A DNA stretch of 64,000 bases from Deltaproteobacteria bacterium (GTDB taxonomy: Bacteria; Myxococcota_A; UBA9160; UBA4427). Position numbers and translations under genes: made by a program. Shown here piece by piece: positions 50,923-60,055 of the stretch. Under the pieces are notes generated by a model that saw nothing but the letters and a program-made list of their open reading frames with translations, searched no databases and had not been told where the DNA came from. How positions within the stretch are numbered: the first letter of the stretch is position 1; every line of letters begins with the position of its first letter. The stretch is taken from positions 1 to 64,000 of the forward strand of contig PBFW01000077.1 in assembly GCA_002719955.1 (NCBI GenBank), given 5' to 3'.

Positions 50923-51372
50923 TTGCGTGCTGTCGTGCAGCGGGTCTCCCGGGCGAGCGTCGATGTCGACGGCGAGCGAATCTCGCAGATGGGCGAGGGT
51001 TTGCTCGTCCTGGTCGGCGTCGGCCTGCGCGACACGGATCGGGATGCGGTGGATTTGGCGCGCAAGGTCGTCGGTCTGCGGATCTTCGAGGACGCGGAGG
51101 GGAAGATGAACCACTCGCTCGCGGATCGCGGCGGGACGCTCGGGCTCGTGTCGCAATTCACGCTGTGGGCCGATGTTCGCAAGGGACGTCGCCCCTCCTT
51201 CGGGGAAGCGGCCCCGCCAGAGAGGGCCGGGCCGCTCTTCGAACGCGTGGTCGCTGAGGCGGAGGCACTCGGCGTACCGGTCATCACAGGAAAGTTCCGC
51301 GCGATGATGGACGTCGCGCTCGTCAATGCCGGTCCGGTCACGATCCTCCTGGACACCGAGCGGCGATTCTGA
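50923..51372 (+). CDS. dtd: D-aminoacyl-tRNA deacylase
   Basis: The 149-residue protein clears D-amino acids from mischarged tRNAs. It begins 'RAVVQRVSRASVDVDGE', with active-site strands 'GLVSQFTLWADVRKGRRPSF' (SQFTL) and 'GKFRAMMDVALVNAGPVTIL' (the cross-subunit NxGP motif). The start codon is TTG at 50923. It directly follows dcd. Confidence 0.95.
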   Translation: MRAVVQRVSRASVDVDGERISQMGEGLLVLVGVGLRDTDRDAVDLARKVVGLRIFEDAEGKMNHSLADRGGTLGLVSQFTLWADVRKGRRPSFGEAAPPERAGPLFERVVAEAEALGVPVITGKFRAMMDVALVNAGPVTILLDTERRF

Positions 51373-51540
51373 TCGTTCACGAGAATCGGTATGCAGCGCG
51401 GGTCAAGCGACACGCGGAACCCGGTTTCGCTTGCCGACCCCTGAATATCCGGCACACTCCCGAGCGGGGAATGTGAGAGGACGGGTGCAGGTGGGTTCGA
51501 TCGAGCCGACTGAATCCCGCACACAGAGGTTGGACAGACC

Positions 51541-52059
51541 ATGACAATTCGATGGCATCGATCGGGTGCGAGCCCGAAAACAGCGGGGTTGCGTCCGCAT
51601 TCTGGAATCCCGAGCCGGGGAGGCAGGCGTGGCAGTGGCTTTGGGCGGCGCGTTCTGACGGCGCTCGTCCTGGTTGCGCTCGTGGGCGCACCCTCGGCGA
51701 GCTTCGCCGGCGACAAGGCAACCGAAACGGGCAGGGAAGGCGGACTCGGAGCCGCCGCGGCGATTTCCTCGCTCATCTACGGGCCGGTGAAACTCATCTA
51801 TGCGACCGGCGGACTCGTCGTGGGTGCTTTTGCCTGGGCCTTCACCGCTGGCGACAGCCAGGTGGCGGAGAAGGTGTTCACCCGGTCGTTGCGCGGCACC
51901 TACGTGATCACCCCAGACATCTTGACCGGGGAGCGCGAACTCGTCTTCATCGGGCGCGCTGTCGAGGAGTCGGTCGAAACGAGCGAGTCCATTGCGTCTG
52001 CTTCTCCGCCGAATTCCGAGGAGATCGATGAGGGCGGCTACGACGAGTTGGGCTGGTGA
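51541..52059 (+). CDS. Secreted/membrane hypothetical protein
   Basis: The 172-residue protein has a twin-basic N-terminal arm, then a signal-like helix 'LTALVLVALVGAPSASFAG'. The mature part contains 'AAISSLIYGPVKLIYATGG' and 'LVVGAFAWAFTAG', a second hydrophobic helix, then 'VFTRSLRGTYVITPDILTG' and 'ERELVFIGR'. This combination recurs in deltaproteobacterial proteins of unknown function. The C-terminus is Glu/Ser-rich. It lies before ccdA on the same strand. Function unknown. Confidence 0.7.
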   Translation: MTIRWHRSGASPKTAGLRPHSGIPSRGGRRGSGFGRRVLTALVLVALVGAPSASFAGDKATETGREGGLGAAAAISSLIYGPVKLIYATGGLVVGAFAWAFTAGDSQVAEKVFTRSLRGTYVITPDILTGERELVFIGRAVEESVETSESIASASPPNSEEIDEGGYDELGW

Positions 52060-52182
52060 TCCCTCTCGCGTAGGCCGACATACGATGCGCGAAGCGATGG
52101 GTGCGGTGCGGCTCTGGGTCGCGCTTCGCCCGTGGGGTGCTGGCGGCGACGCGGCTGAGGCGTCACCATCGAACGTCAAACC

Positions 52183-52956
52183 ATGTCAGACTTCATCACA
52201 CAGATTCCGATCGTCTTTGCATCGGGGTTGATCTCGGTCCTGTCGCCCTGCGTCATGCCTTTGATGCCGGCCTATCTATCGTTGATCTCGGGCGTTTCCG
52301 TCCAGGATCTCGGGGAGGGGGCGGCCGATGGTGAACAGCGCGCCCGGGTGATGGAGGCGTGCATCGGTTTCGTCTGTGGTTTCTCGGCTGTCTTCATCGT
52401 GCTCGGCGCCAGCGCCTTCGCACTCGGGCGCGTGCTGCGCGGCTGGCAGCTCGAACTCTTCGGCCTTGAGCTCGGGATCGCCCAGATCGCCGGCGTCGTG
52501 ATCATCGTATTCGGGCTGCACATGATGGGCGTTTTTCGACTCTCCTGGCTGCTGCGAGATACCCGACTCCAACTCGACATGGGGCCACCCGGTTTCCTGG
52601 GCTCCTTTACGGTGGGGGCGGGGTTCGGTTTTGGCTGGTCGCCCTGCATCGGACCGATCCTCGGTGCAGTGCTGACACTGGCCGGGAGTCGCGACACTGT
52701 TTTCGAGGGCATCGCGCTGCTCGCTGTCTATTCGGCGGGTCTGGGCGTTCCCTTCCTCCTGGCAGGTTGGAGCATCGACTATTTTTTCAGCGCCTTCGCT
52801 CGCATGAAGCGGCATTTCCACACGCTCGAAATCATTTCGGGCGTGATGCTCGTCGGCGTCGGTGTGCTGCTCATGACGAACCAGCTCGCCTGGTTCAACA
52901 CGCATTTCACCTTCCTTTCGGAGATCGTCGTGAGCGCGGAGGAAATGCTTCAGTGA
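52183..52956 (+). CDS. ccdA: CcdA-type thiol-disulfide membrane transporter
   Basis: The 257-residue protein has six membrane helices of the DsbD/CcdA type. The redox Cys pair is in 'GLISVLSPCVMPLMPAYLS' and 'GFGWSPCIGPILGAVLTL'. It carries electrons from cytosolic thioredoxin to periplasmic thiol proteins for cytochrome c assembly or disulfide repair. Its TGA overlaps the GTG start of the thioredoxin-like lipoprotein gene by 4 bases, marking the two as partners. Confidence 0.92.
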   Translation: MSDFITQIPIVFASGLISVLSPCVMPLMPAYLSLISGVSVQDLGEGAADGEQRARVMEACIGFVCGFSAVFIVLGASAFALGRVLRGWQLELFGLELGIAQIAGVVIIVFGLHMMGVFRLSWLLRDTRLQLDMGPPGFLGSFTVGAGFGFGWSPCIGPILGAVLTLAGSRDTVFEGIALLAVYSAGLGVPFLLAGWSIDYFFSAFARMKRHFHTLEIISGVMLVGVGVLLMTNQLAWFNTHFTFLSEIVVSAEEMLQ

Positions 52957-53483
52957 TACGGCGTACGTCGCTGTCGAGCGCGCTCGTCGTGTCGTTGGTC
53001 TCGCTGCTGCTGGCGGGGTGTTCGGAGGGGGGGACGGAAGGGCCGGAGGGGGCGCGGCATCAGGCGCCCGGCTTCGAGCTGATACGGCTCGACGGGCTTC
53101 CGGTTTCGCTCGCGCAACATCGGGGAAAGACCGTGATTCTCGATTTCTGGGCAACTTGGTGCGCACCCTGCGAGGTCCAGATGCCGGTGCTCGATAAGCT
53201 GTGGGAGGCGCGCGGGGGGCCCGATCTGATGATCCTCGGCATTTCTGTCGACACCGACCCGGCGGACGAGGTGATCGAATGGGTGAAAGAGCGGAAGCTC
53301 GACTATCCGATCGCGATCGCGAATCAGGATCTGGCGTTGGAATACGGTGTCATCGGCTTTCCCACGCTGGTCGTGATCGATCCCGAGGGTGGAATCCATA
53401 CTCGTCATACGGGGGTCTTGAGCCGCCCAGAGCTCGAGGAAATCCTGGAAGAGATCGCTCGGGAGCCCCGCATCGGGGGCTGA
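52953..53483 (+). CDS. TlpA/ResA-type thioredoxin-like lipoprotein
   Basis: From GTG 52953 the 176-residue protein has a lipoprotein signal ('SALVVSLVSLLLAGCSEGG', lipobox Cys about 24). The thioredoxin domain of the TlpA/ResA type has active site 'LDFWATWCAPCEVQMPVLDK' and cis-Pro strand 'YGVIGFPTLVVIDPEGGIH'. It faces the periplasm and should be reduced by the overlapping CcdA. The GTGA overlap with ccdA fixes the start. Likely job: cytochrome c maturation or reduction of exported proteins. Confidence 0.93.
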   Translation: MIRRTSLSSALVVSLVSLLLAGCSEGGTEGPEGARHQAPGFELIRLDGLPVSLAQHRGKTVILDFWATWCAPCEVQMPVLDKLWEARGGPDLMILGISVDTDPADEVIEWVKERKLDYPIAIANQDLALEYGVIGFPTLVVIDPEGGIHTRHTGVLSRPELEEILEEIAREPRIGG

Positions 53484-53621
53484 TCCGACTCGATTCCTTC
53501 GTCTGGTCTACGCAGATCAAGTCGATCTCCACGGTGGTCGAAGACGACAGCAGGCCGAGCCATCCAGGCTGGTCCTGAAGGGGAAGATCCGCTGGAGAGT
53601 GGCGACACGACACAGGTTCAG

Positions 53622-54230
53622 GTGAGGCGGGCCTTTGAGCGTCGTTTCGAGGATGGCGAGATCATCTTTGACGAAGGCGACGAGGGAGTCGATCTCTATG
53701 TGATCCAGTCGGGGCGTGTCCAGGTCAGTCGCAGCGGCAGCGAGGGGCCGCGAATCGTCGCGCAGCTGGGTCCCGGCGAGTTTTTTGGCGAGATGAGCGT
53801 GGTACTGGCCGAGGCGCGCACGGCGCGTGCGGTGGCCGTCGGGCCGACGGATCTGCTCGAACTCGACGGGGAGACGCTCGAGGCCATGTGCATGGAGCGC
53901 CCCGAGATCGCCATCCGCATGATCCAGCGACTTGCGGTCCGTCTGATCGGTGCCGAACGCCGGCTCGCGACGCTGGGACTCGATGACCTGGTCGGCCCGC
54001 TCGTCCGCTATCTCGCGACGCAGGCGGGGCCCGAATCCGACGAGGAACTTCGCATCCGGATCTCTCTTCGGGGTCTCGCGGCGGGCTGCGAGCTGTCGAT
54101 GCAGGAGACCCACCAGGCGCTGCATCAGCTGATGAATCAGAAGCTGATTCGGCTCGATGGCGACGAGCTCTTCGCACCCGACCGGGTCGCGCTCTCCGCG
54201 GCCATGACTAGATTCGCAGAGGCGAGCTGA
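53622..54230 (+). CDS. Crp/Fnr-family transcriptional regulator
   Basis: The 202-residue protein has a cNMP-binding roll 'EIIFDEGDEGVDLYVIQSGR', 'LGPGEFFGEMSVVLAEARTA', 'RAVAVGPTDLLELDGETLEA', then a dimer helix and a winged helix-turn-helix 'SLRGLAAGCELSMQETHQAL'. The effector loop lacks the strict Arg-Ser-Ala of Crp (ARTARAV is close), so cAMP binding is plausible but unproven. No Fnr-type Cys is present. GTG 53622 is the chosen start; the frame is open upstream without a better start. It precedes lptD by 24 bases and may be co-transcribed with it. Confidence 0.87.
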   Translation: MRRAFERRFEDGEIIFDEGDEGVDLYVIQSGRVQVSRSGSEGPRIVAQLGPGEFFGEMSVVLAEARTARAVAVGPTDLLELDGETLEAMCMERPEIAIRMIQRLAVRLIGAERRLATLGLDDLVGPLVRYLATQAGPESDEELRIRISLRGLAAGCELSMQETHQALHQLMNQKLIRLDGDELFAPDRVALSAAMTRFAEAS

Positions 54231-54254
54231 TCTGCGCGGCGTGAGGTTTGGCCT

Positions 54255-56756
54255 GTGGGGCAGCCCTCAGGTAGCTTTCCCCATCAAGCGAGCGGGGGGC
54301 GCGTGGCGCGAGGGGCCACCTTCAACTTCATGACCGTCACGTTCCTGGGGATGATGACCTGGGGCATTCTTCTTTCGGCCGCGTATACGACGCCTGCCGC
54401 GGCGGCGAAGGACCGCGCACGGCTCGACGACCCTTTCGAGATCACCGCTGATCGGATCGACTATGACGGCGAGCGGGATCTCTATGTGGCCACGGGCAAC
54501 GTGCGTGTGGTGCAGCCCGAGAGAAGTCTGCGCGCGCGCTGGGTCGCCTTCAGCACCCTGACGCGCATTGGGGTCGCGGAGGGCGAGGTCGAACTCCTGG
54601 ATGGCGAGGATCGGCTCGAGGCGGAGTTCATGGTCTTCGACGTGGACACGCTGAGGGGAACGCTCTTTCACGGTTCGCTGAGTGCGGGTAGCGAAGGCTT
54701 TTACGTGCGCGCGGGTGAGCTCATCCGGATGGGCAAGAACTCTTTCGGTGCCCGGGACGCGGTCTTCTCCACCTGCCGTTGCGAACCGGGAGATCGGCTG
54801 CCCTGGCAGATCAGCTCGAAGAAGGCCGAGATCGAGCTCGGTGATTACGGCACGATCACCAATTCGACCTTCAATGTGTTGGGCGTTCCGGTGTTGTGGA
54901 TTCCCTGGGCGTTCTTTCCGGTGAAGAGCGAGCGCGAGACCGGATTCCTGCTGCCGGAATTCCAGCTCGGCGGGCGCGGCGGCTACGGGATCGGTTTGCC
55001 CTTCTTCTGGGCGGTGCATCCGCAGCTGAACGTGATCGCCACCCAACGGTTCATGACCGAGCGGGGATACAAACAGGACGTCGAACTCGAGTATGTGTTC
55101 GGTGAGCGATCTGAGGGTGAGCTTTTCGTCAGCGGCCTCCACGATAAATCTCACGAGCCGTCGGGTGCGACGACTTCGGAGCGTTGGGGCGTGCTCTGGA
55201 ACCACGATCAGGAGCTTCCCGGGAGGACTCGCTGGCAGACGGATCTCAAGGCCGCCTCGGATAATTTCTATTCGGACGATTTCAGGGAGTTCCGGGCCTA
55301 CAAGGAATTCCGCTTCATCGAATCGACGACCAACGTCGCGCGGGGTTTCGGTGCGAGCGGGGAGGTCGGCACGATGGTCGGTGCGCGCTTCGCCGATGAT
55401 CTGCAGGGTTTCTCGTACACCCCGACCGGGGTTCCCTTCTCCGGTGATTTCGTCGACAAGGATGCGTTTACTCTTCAGCGCTTCGCGGAGGCGCGCGCCG
55501 ACATCCAGCCGGGCAGCGTTGTGGCCCCCTTCGGAATCGAAGCGCGATTCGATTCGGAGGTCATCCACTTCGCTTCATTGCGACGTCATAGAAAAGTTTT
55601 CGAGGGCCAATCGGTCATGGGCGTGATGCCGTCGCTCGTCTCGGACGATGGGCGGTTCTGGGACGTGGGACTCGATGCCGCAATCGGCAATGCTTTCGCG
55701 AACGGAGAGGGTGATGGGCTTTTCCAACCGGGCGAGGCCATCGCCGAACGTGGCACACGCGTCGTTGTCCACCCTCGACTCGCGCGCGTCATCGAGCTGG
55801 GCTCCGTCGCAGAACTGGTTCCCGAAATCGGTTGGAGTCAGACGCTCTACAAGACGGACGCACAACGATTTGCAGAGCGGGGTCTGCTCACGGGTCGCAT
55901 GGAGTTGCGAAGCCGGCTGGCGCAGGACTACGTCAACGAGGACGGGTCGGCGCTTCGCCACGTGATCGAACCGCGTGTGGGCTGGGCCTATGTTTCCGAG
56001 CGTCATCAGCGGGGCAACCCGATCTTCGTACCCGGCGCTACGGTCGCACAGTCGCGGCTGCGTACGCTCTCGCTCGAGAACGTGACGCGAAACCCCTCGG
56101 ACCGCATCGGGGCCACGAACCAGGTCGTGTTGGCAGTGGACCAGCGATTCTTCAGACGCCATCGACAAGGTGCGGCGGCGCGACTCCAGGCGAATCTCCT
56201 GACGGCGGTCGATTGGGATTTTGCGGAAGAGGGGCTCGGCAATCTCTCGCTCGAGGCGCGCTTCTTCCAGATGGGGCCGATCAATGGGCGTCTCTTCGGC
56301 GCCTTCGATCCCGAGGTGGGCGCCGTCGATGAGGGCTTCGTCGAACTCAATTTCGTGGAGCACCTCTCGCGTTCCTGGGTTCGTCAGATCCGCCTGAGCG
56401 CTCGTTATCGCTATCGACGCCGGGTGCCGCAATTCCTCGAAACGGATCGCGGAAACGGACGGTTCGGGGAAGATTCATCGGTCAATCAGATCAATCTGTC
56501 CGCCTCCCTGCAGCTCACCACCTATTTCCGGCTGCGCTACTCGACGGTCTTCAAGATCGCCGGAGAGGATGAGTTCATCAAGAACGAGGGAATCGTTGAA
56601 TACGTGTCGAAATGCCGTTGTTGGGGGGTCGGGGTGACGGTCTCCAACCGGTCTCGCCAGGGCATCGGTGGCGGGATCTTGATTCGGGTCCTGGGACTGG
56701 GAGACGAGGGCAGTGGTCTTTTCAGTGGGGGATTCGGTGCCGGCCTGGACTTCTGA
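54255..56756 (+). CDS. lptD: LPS-assembly protein LptD
   Basis: The 833-residue outer-membrane protein inserts LPS into the outer leaflet with LptE. The order is: signal-like helix ('FLGMMTWGILLSAAYTTPAA'), N-terminal OstA beta-jellyroll ('FEITADRIDYDGERDLYVAT', 'GNVRVV'), then the beta-barrel with 'STFNVLGVPVLWIPWAFFPV' and C-terminal 'GIVEYVSKCRCWGVGVTV', ending in Phe. Cys174/Cys176 and Cys787/Cys789 are placed like the disulfide Cys of E. coli LptD. The listed start is GTG 54255; GTG 54303 gives a neater signal peptide. Its presence shows an LPS outer membrane. Confidence 0.93.
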   Translation: MGQPSGSFPHQASGGRVARGATFNFMTVTFLGMMTWGILLSAAYTTPAAAAKDRARLDDPFEITADRIDYDGERDLYVATGNVRVVQPERSLRARWVAFSTLTRIGVAEGEVELLDGEDRLEAEFMVFDVDTLRGTLFHGSLSAGSEGFYVRAGELIRMGKNSFGARDAVFSTCRCEPGDRLPWQISSKKAEIELGDYGTITNSTFNVLGVPVLWIPWAFFPVKSERETGFLLPEFQLGGRGGYGIGLPFFWAVHPQLNVIATQRFMTERGYKQDVELEYVFGERSEGELFVSGLHDKSHEPSGATTSERWGVLWNHDQELPGRTRWQTDLKAASDNFYSDDFREFRAYKEFRFIESTTNVARGFGASGEVGTMVGARFADDLQGFSYTPTGVPFSGDFVDKDAFTLQRFAEARADIQPGSVVAPFGIEARFDSEVIHFASLRRHRKVFEGQSVMGVMPSLVSDDGRFWDVGLDAAIGNAFANGEGDGLFQPGEAIAERGTRVVVHPRLARVIELGSVAELVPEIGWSQTLYKTDAQRFAERGLLTGRMELRSRLAQDYVNEDGSALRHVIEPRVGWAYVSERHQRGNPIFVPGATVAQSRLRTLSLENVTRNPSDRIGATNQVVLAVDQRFFRRHRQGAAARLQANLLTAVDWDFAEEGLGNLSLEARFFQMGPINGRLFGAFDPEVGAVDEGFVELNFVEHLSRSWVRQIRLSARYRYRRRVPQFLETDRGNGRFGEDSSVNQINLSASLQLTTYFRLRYSTVFKIAGEDEFIKNEGIVEYVSKCRCWGVGVTVSNRSRQGIGGGILIRVLGLGDEGSGLFSGGFGAGLDF

Positions 56757-56944
56757 TTGCGCTGGCTTCGCAAGAACGTGCGTTGGGGGCTCGCCGCCGC
56801 ACGGCCGGCGGGGCGCGTCGGTTCAGCCAGCAACTTGCCGCTGCCACCTCAAGACCCTAAAGTAAAAAGGCTTTTTGGCTCTTCCCCCAACGGCGCTGGC
56901 TCATCCCTCCTCGCGACGGGCAGGCCGAGGTCACGAGACCACCC

Positions 56945-58432
56945 GTGCTCCGCACATCGCCCGAGCAATTCGAGACGCTCGCTCGACAGGGAAAACATAT
57001 CCCCGTCGTTCGTGAGATCCTCGCCGACCTCGAGACGCCGCTCTCCCTGTTCCGGAAAATCGACGACGGGCGAACCGCCTTCCTCCTCGAGTCCGTCGAG
57101 GGTGGTGAGAAATGGGCTCGCTACAGCTTTCTCGGCGTCGGGGCCCGCGCAATGTTTCGCGCCCGAGGAAGCCGTGTCGAGTGGGTCGAAGGGGGGGAAA
57201 CCGAGATCATCGATACCGGAGGGGATCCGCTCGAGGTACTGCGCGATCGCTTGAGGGCCTTCGAGGCTGCGCAGCCGAGCGATTTTGAACTGCCGCGTTT
57301 TATCGGCGGTGCAGTGGGGATGATCGGGTACGACTGGGTGCGCTTCGTCGAGAAGGTCCCGGATTCGAATCCGGATCGGGTGGGTCTTCCCGACGCGTTC
57401 TTCGTCCTGCCGGAGTATGTCGTCGTCTACGACAACGTGCGTCATACCGCCTTGATCATCGTTCATGCCGAGGTCGCAGAGGGCGCGGACCTGGCGCGGG
57501 CGTTCAAGGAGGCCAGTGCGCGAATCGAGGCGCTGGTCGAGCAGATCGATCAGCCTCTCGCTGCGGAACCGCGTCGGCCCGTGGTTCACTCGCCGATGGA
57601 AGTCGAGCGCAGCATGACGGAGGAGGGCTTCCACGAAATTGTGAAGCGCGCGAAGGATTATATCGAGGCGGGGGATGTCTTTCAGGTCGTTCTCGCGCAG
57701 CAATTCCAGATGCCGCTTCAGGTCGACCCCTTTTCGATCTATCGGCAGCTTCGCATCATCAATCCCAGCCCCTATATGTTTTTCATTCGGATGGAGGATG
57801 CGGTGATGGTCGGGGCCTCGCCCGAGATTCTGGTTCGCCTCGAGGGCGAACGGATCGACGTACGGCCGATCGCCGGCACCCGGTGGCGGGGGGACTCTCC
57901 CGAGGAGGACCGACTGCTCGAGGAAGATCTGCTCGCCGATCCCAAGGAGCGGGCGGAGCATCTGATGTTGGTTGATCTGGGACGCAACGATGCTGGGCGT
58001 GTCGCCGAGATCGGCTCGGTCGAAGTCGACGAGTACGCCATCGTCGAACGTTATTCGCACGTGATGCATATCGTCTCGAACGTACATGGCAGGTTGCGCC
58101 CCGACCTCGACTGGCTCGATGTGCTGCGCGCGACCTTTCCCGCCGGCACGCTCTCCGGTGCGCCCAAGGTGCGCGCGATGGAGATCATCGACGAACTCGA
58201 GACCGTGCGAAGGGGATTCTTCGGAGGTTGTTGCGGTTATCTCGATTATTCGGGGAATATGGATATGGCGATCACGATCCGAACGATGGTCGCGAAGGAT
58301 GGCAGGGTCACACTCGAGGCGGGCGCCGGCGTCGTGGCCGACTCCGACCCGGAATACGAATTTGAAGAGACGATGAATAAGTCGCGCGCAGTGCTGACCG
58401 CGATCGACCTCGCGCGAGAGGGGTTCGATTGA
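56945..58432 (+). CDS. trpE: Anthranilate synthase component I
   Basis: The 495-residue enzyme converts chorismate with TrpG-supplied ammonia to anthranilate. The feedback-site motif is 'AFLLESVEGGEKWARYSFLG' (LLES); catalytic blocks are 'AGDVFQVVLAQQFQMP', 'RPIAGTRWRGDSPEED', 'LMLVDLGRNDAGRVAEIGSV' and 'FPAGTLSGAPKVRAMEIIDE'. The start is GTG 56945. No leader peptide with tandem Trp codons is seen in 56757-56944, so attenuation is not evident. It heads trpEGDCFBA; trpG begins one base after its stop. Confidence 0.96.
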   Translation: MLRTSPEQFETLARQGKHIPVVREILADLETPLSLFRKIDDGRTAFLLESVEGGEKWARYSFLGVGARAMFRARGSRVEWVEGGETEIIDTGGDPLEVLRDRLRAFEAAQPSDFELPRFIGGAVGMIGYDWVRFVEKVPDSNPDRVGLPDAFFVLPEYVVVYDNVRHTALIIVHAEVAEGADLARAFKEASARIEALVEQIDQPLAAEPRRPVVHSPMEVERSMTEEGFHEIVKRAKDYIEAGDVFQVVLAQQFQMPLQVDPFSIYRQLRIINPSPYMFFIRMEDAVMVGASPEILVRLEGERIDVRPIAGTRWRGDSPEEDRLLEEDLLADPKERAEHLMLVDLGRNDAGRVAEIGSVEVDEYAIVERYSHVMHIVSNVHGRLRPDLDWLDVLRATFPAGTLSGAPKVRAMEIIDELETVRRGFFGGCCGYLDYSGNMDMAITIRTMVAKDGRVTLEAGAGVVADSDPEYEFEETMNKSRAVLTAIDLAREGFD

Positions 58433-58433
58433 G

Positions 58434-59021
58434 ATGCGCCTGCTGGTCATCGATAATTATGACTCGTTCACGTATAACCTCGTTCAGTATCTCGGGGAAC
58501 TCGGTGCCGAGGTCGAGGTCGTTCGGAACGACGAGGTCGATGTCGAAACCTTGCTGGGCCGGGCCGGGGATGGACTCGTGATCTCGCCCGGGCCGGGCAC
58601 GCCGGATGATGCCGGCGTCTCGATGGCTGCGATCGAGCGCTTTGCGGCGGCCGGGGTGCCGGTCTTCGGTGTCTGCCTGGGGCATCAGTCCATCGGGCAG
58701 GTCTACGGGGGGAGAATCGTTCGAGCACGCGAGATCATGCACGGCAAGATTTCGAGCGTTGCGCACGACGGCAAGGGCGTCTTCGAGGGGTTGCCCCAGG
58801 AATTCGAAGCGACGCGGTACCATTCCCTGGTGATCGAGGAATCGAGCATGCCCGATGTCCTCGAGATCTCCGCGCGCACCGACGACGGGGAGATCATGGG
58901 GGTGCGGCATACCTCGCTCCCGATCGAAGGGGTGCAATTCCATCCCGAGTCGATCATGACCGGAGAGGGCAAGAGGCTTCTCGGCAACTTCCTGGCGCGC
59001 TGTCGTGCGGGTGCGAGATGA
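58434..59021 (+). CDS. trpG: Anthranilate synthase component II, glutamine amidotransferase
   Basis: The 195-residue class I amidotransferase supplies ammonia to TrpE. It begins 'LLVIDNYDSFTYNLVQYLGE'. The catalytic triad is Cys near 81 in 'GVCLGHQ' and the His/Glu pair in 'GVQFHPES', and the 'RYHSLVIE' motif is typical of TrpG/PabA. It may also serve aminobenzoate synthesis, as TrpG often does. Its TGA overlaps the trpD ATG by 4 bases. Confidence 0.96.
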   Translation: MRLLVIDNYDSFTYNLVQYLGELGAEVEVVRNDEVDVETLLGRAGDGLVISPGPGTPDDAGVSMAAIERFAAAGVPVFGVCLGHQSIGQVYGGRIVRAREIMHGKISSVAHDGKGVFEGLPQEFEATRYHSLVIEESSMPDVLEISARTDDGEIMGVRHTSLPIEGVQFHPESIMTGEGKRLLGNFLARCRAGAR

Positions 59022-60055
59022 GCGAGATTCGCGCGGCGATCGATGATCTCGTATCCAGGGGAAGGGTCGACCCGATTCGCTTGGGTGGGGCTTTCGCCGA
59101 GATCATGGACGGGGAAGCGGCGTCAGCGGCAGCGGCAGGTCTCCTGATCGCGCTGCGCATGAAAGGTGAGACCGTCGAGGAGATCGTGGCGGTCGCGCGT
59201 GCGCTGCGTGCGCGCTCCGCGACCGCGAAAGCATCGGATCCTCGGACGATCGACACCTGTGGGACTGGCGGCAGCGGGATCGACACTTTCAATATCTCGA
59301 CGACGGCGGCCTTCGTCGTCGCGGGCGCCGGCGTCCCCGTGGCCAAACACGGCAACCGTGCGGCGACGAGCAGATCGGGCAGCTTCGATGTTCTCGAGGC
59401 CCTGGGTGTGCGGATCGATCTGCCGATCGAGCGCTATGCCGAGATCCTCGAGCAGATCGGGATCGCCCCCTTCTTCGCGCGCACGGCCCATCCCGCCTTT
59501 CGTCACGTGGCGCCGGTTCGGGCCGAGCTGGGGGTGCGTACGCTGCTCAATTGTCTCGGGCCCCTACTCTCACCGGTGGGTGCGCTCTACCAGGTGGTCG
59601 GAGTCTATTCGGCCGCGCTCGTGGAGTCGCTCGCCGGGGCCCTGGCCGAGTTGGGTGCGAAACGCGCGCTCGTCGTGCATGGATCCGACGGGATGGATGA
59701 GTTGACGACGACGGGGCCGAGCTCTGCGGCCCTTGTTTCCGGGGGCCGCGTCGAAACGATGAAGATCGATCCGCAGGATCTCGGCCTCGAGCGCGCCAAG
59801 CTCGAGGACCTCGCAGGCGGTACGCCCGGCGAGAACGCCCTGACGACTCGAGCCATTCTGGCGGGCGAGATCGGCGCGCAGCGGGATATCGTGCTCCTGA
59901 ACGCCGCTGCCGCGTTGTGGGTCGTGGAGGAGGCTCGAACCCTCGAAGCCGGGATCGAGATCGCGGCGCGCAGTGTCGATGAGGGTGCCGCCGCTGCGAA
60001 ACTCGAGGCGCTCGCTAAAGCGACCACGCAGGCCGGGGAGGGGTCCCCAGCATGA
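59018..60055 (+). CDS. trpD: Anthranilate phosphoribosyltransferase
   Basis: The 345-residue enzyme joins anthranilate to PRPP. The PRPP loop is 'DTCGTGGSGIDTFNIST', followed by 'VAKHGNRAATSRSGSFDVLE' and 'NCLGPLLSPVGALYQVVGVY'. The Mg2+/acidic pair and anthranilate-site residues look intact. ATG 59018 lies inside the last codons of trpG and its stop overlaps trpC, so expression is tightly coupled. Confidence 0.96.
   Translation: MSEIRAAIDDLVSRGRVDPIRLGGAFAEIMDGEAASAAAAGLLIALRMKGETVEEIVAVARALRARSATAKASDPRTIDTCGTGGSGIDTFNISTTAAFVVAGAGVPVAKHGNRAATSRSGSFDVLEALGVRIDLPIERYAEILEQIGIAPFFARTAHPAFRHVAPVRAELGVRTLLNCLGPLLSPVGALYQVVGVYSAALVESLAGALAELGAKRALVVHGSDGMDELTTTGPSSAALVSGGRVETMKIDPQDLGLERAKLEDLAGGTPGENALTTRAILAGEIGAQRDIVLLNAAAALWVVEEARTLEAGIEIAARSVDEGAAAAKLEALAKATTQAGEGSPA

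Noticed and set aside
56757-56944. trp attenuator or leader peptide
   Set aside because: No short frame with tandem Trp codons and no alternating hairpins ending in a T-run were seen.
56849-58450. 533-codon minus-strand open frame
   Set aside because: Antisense to trpE.
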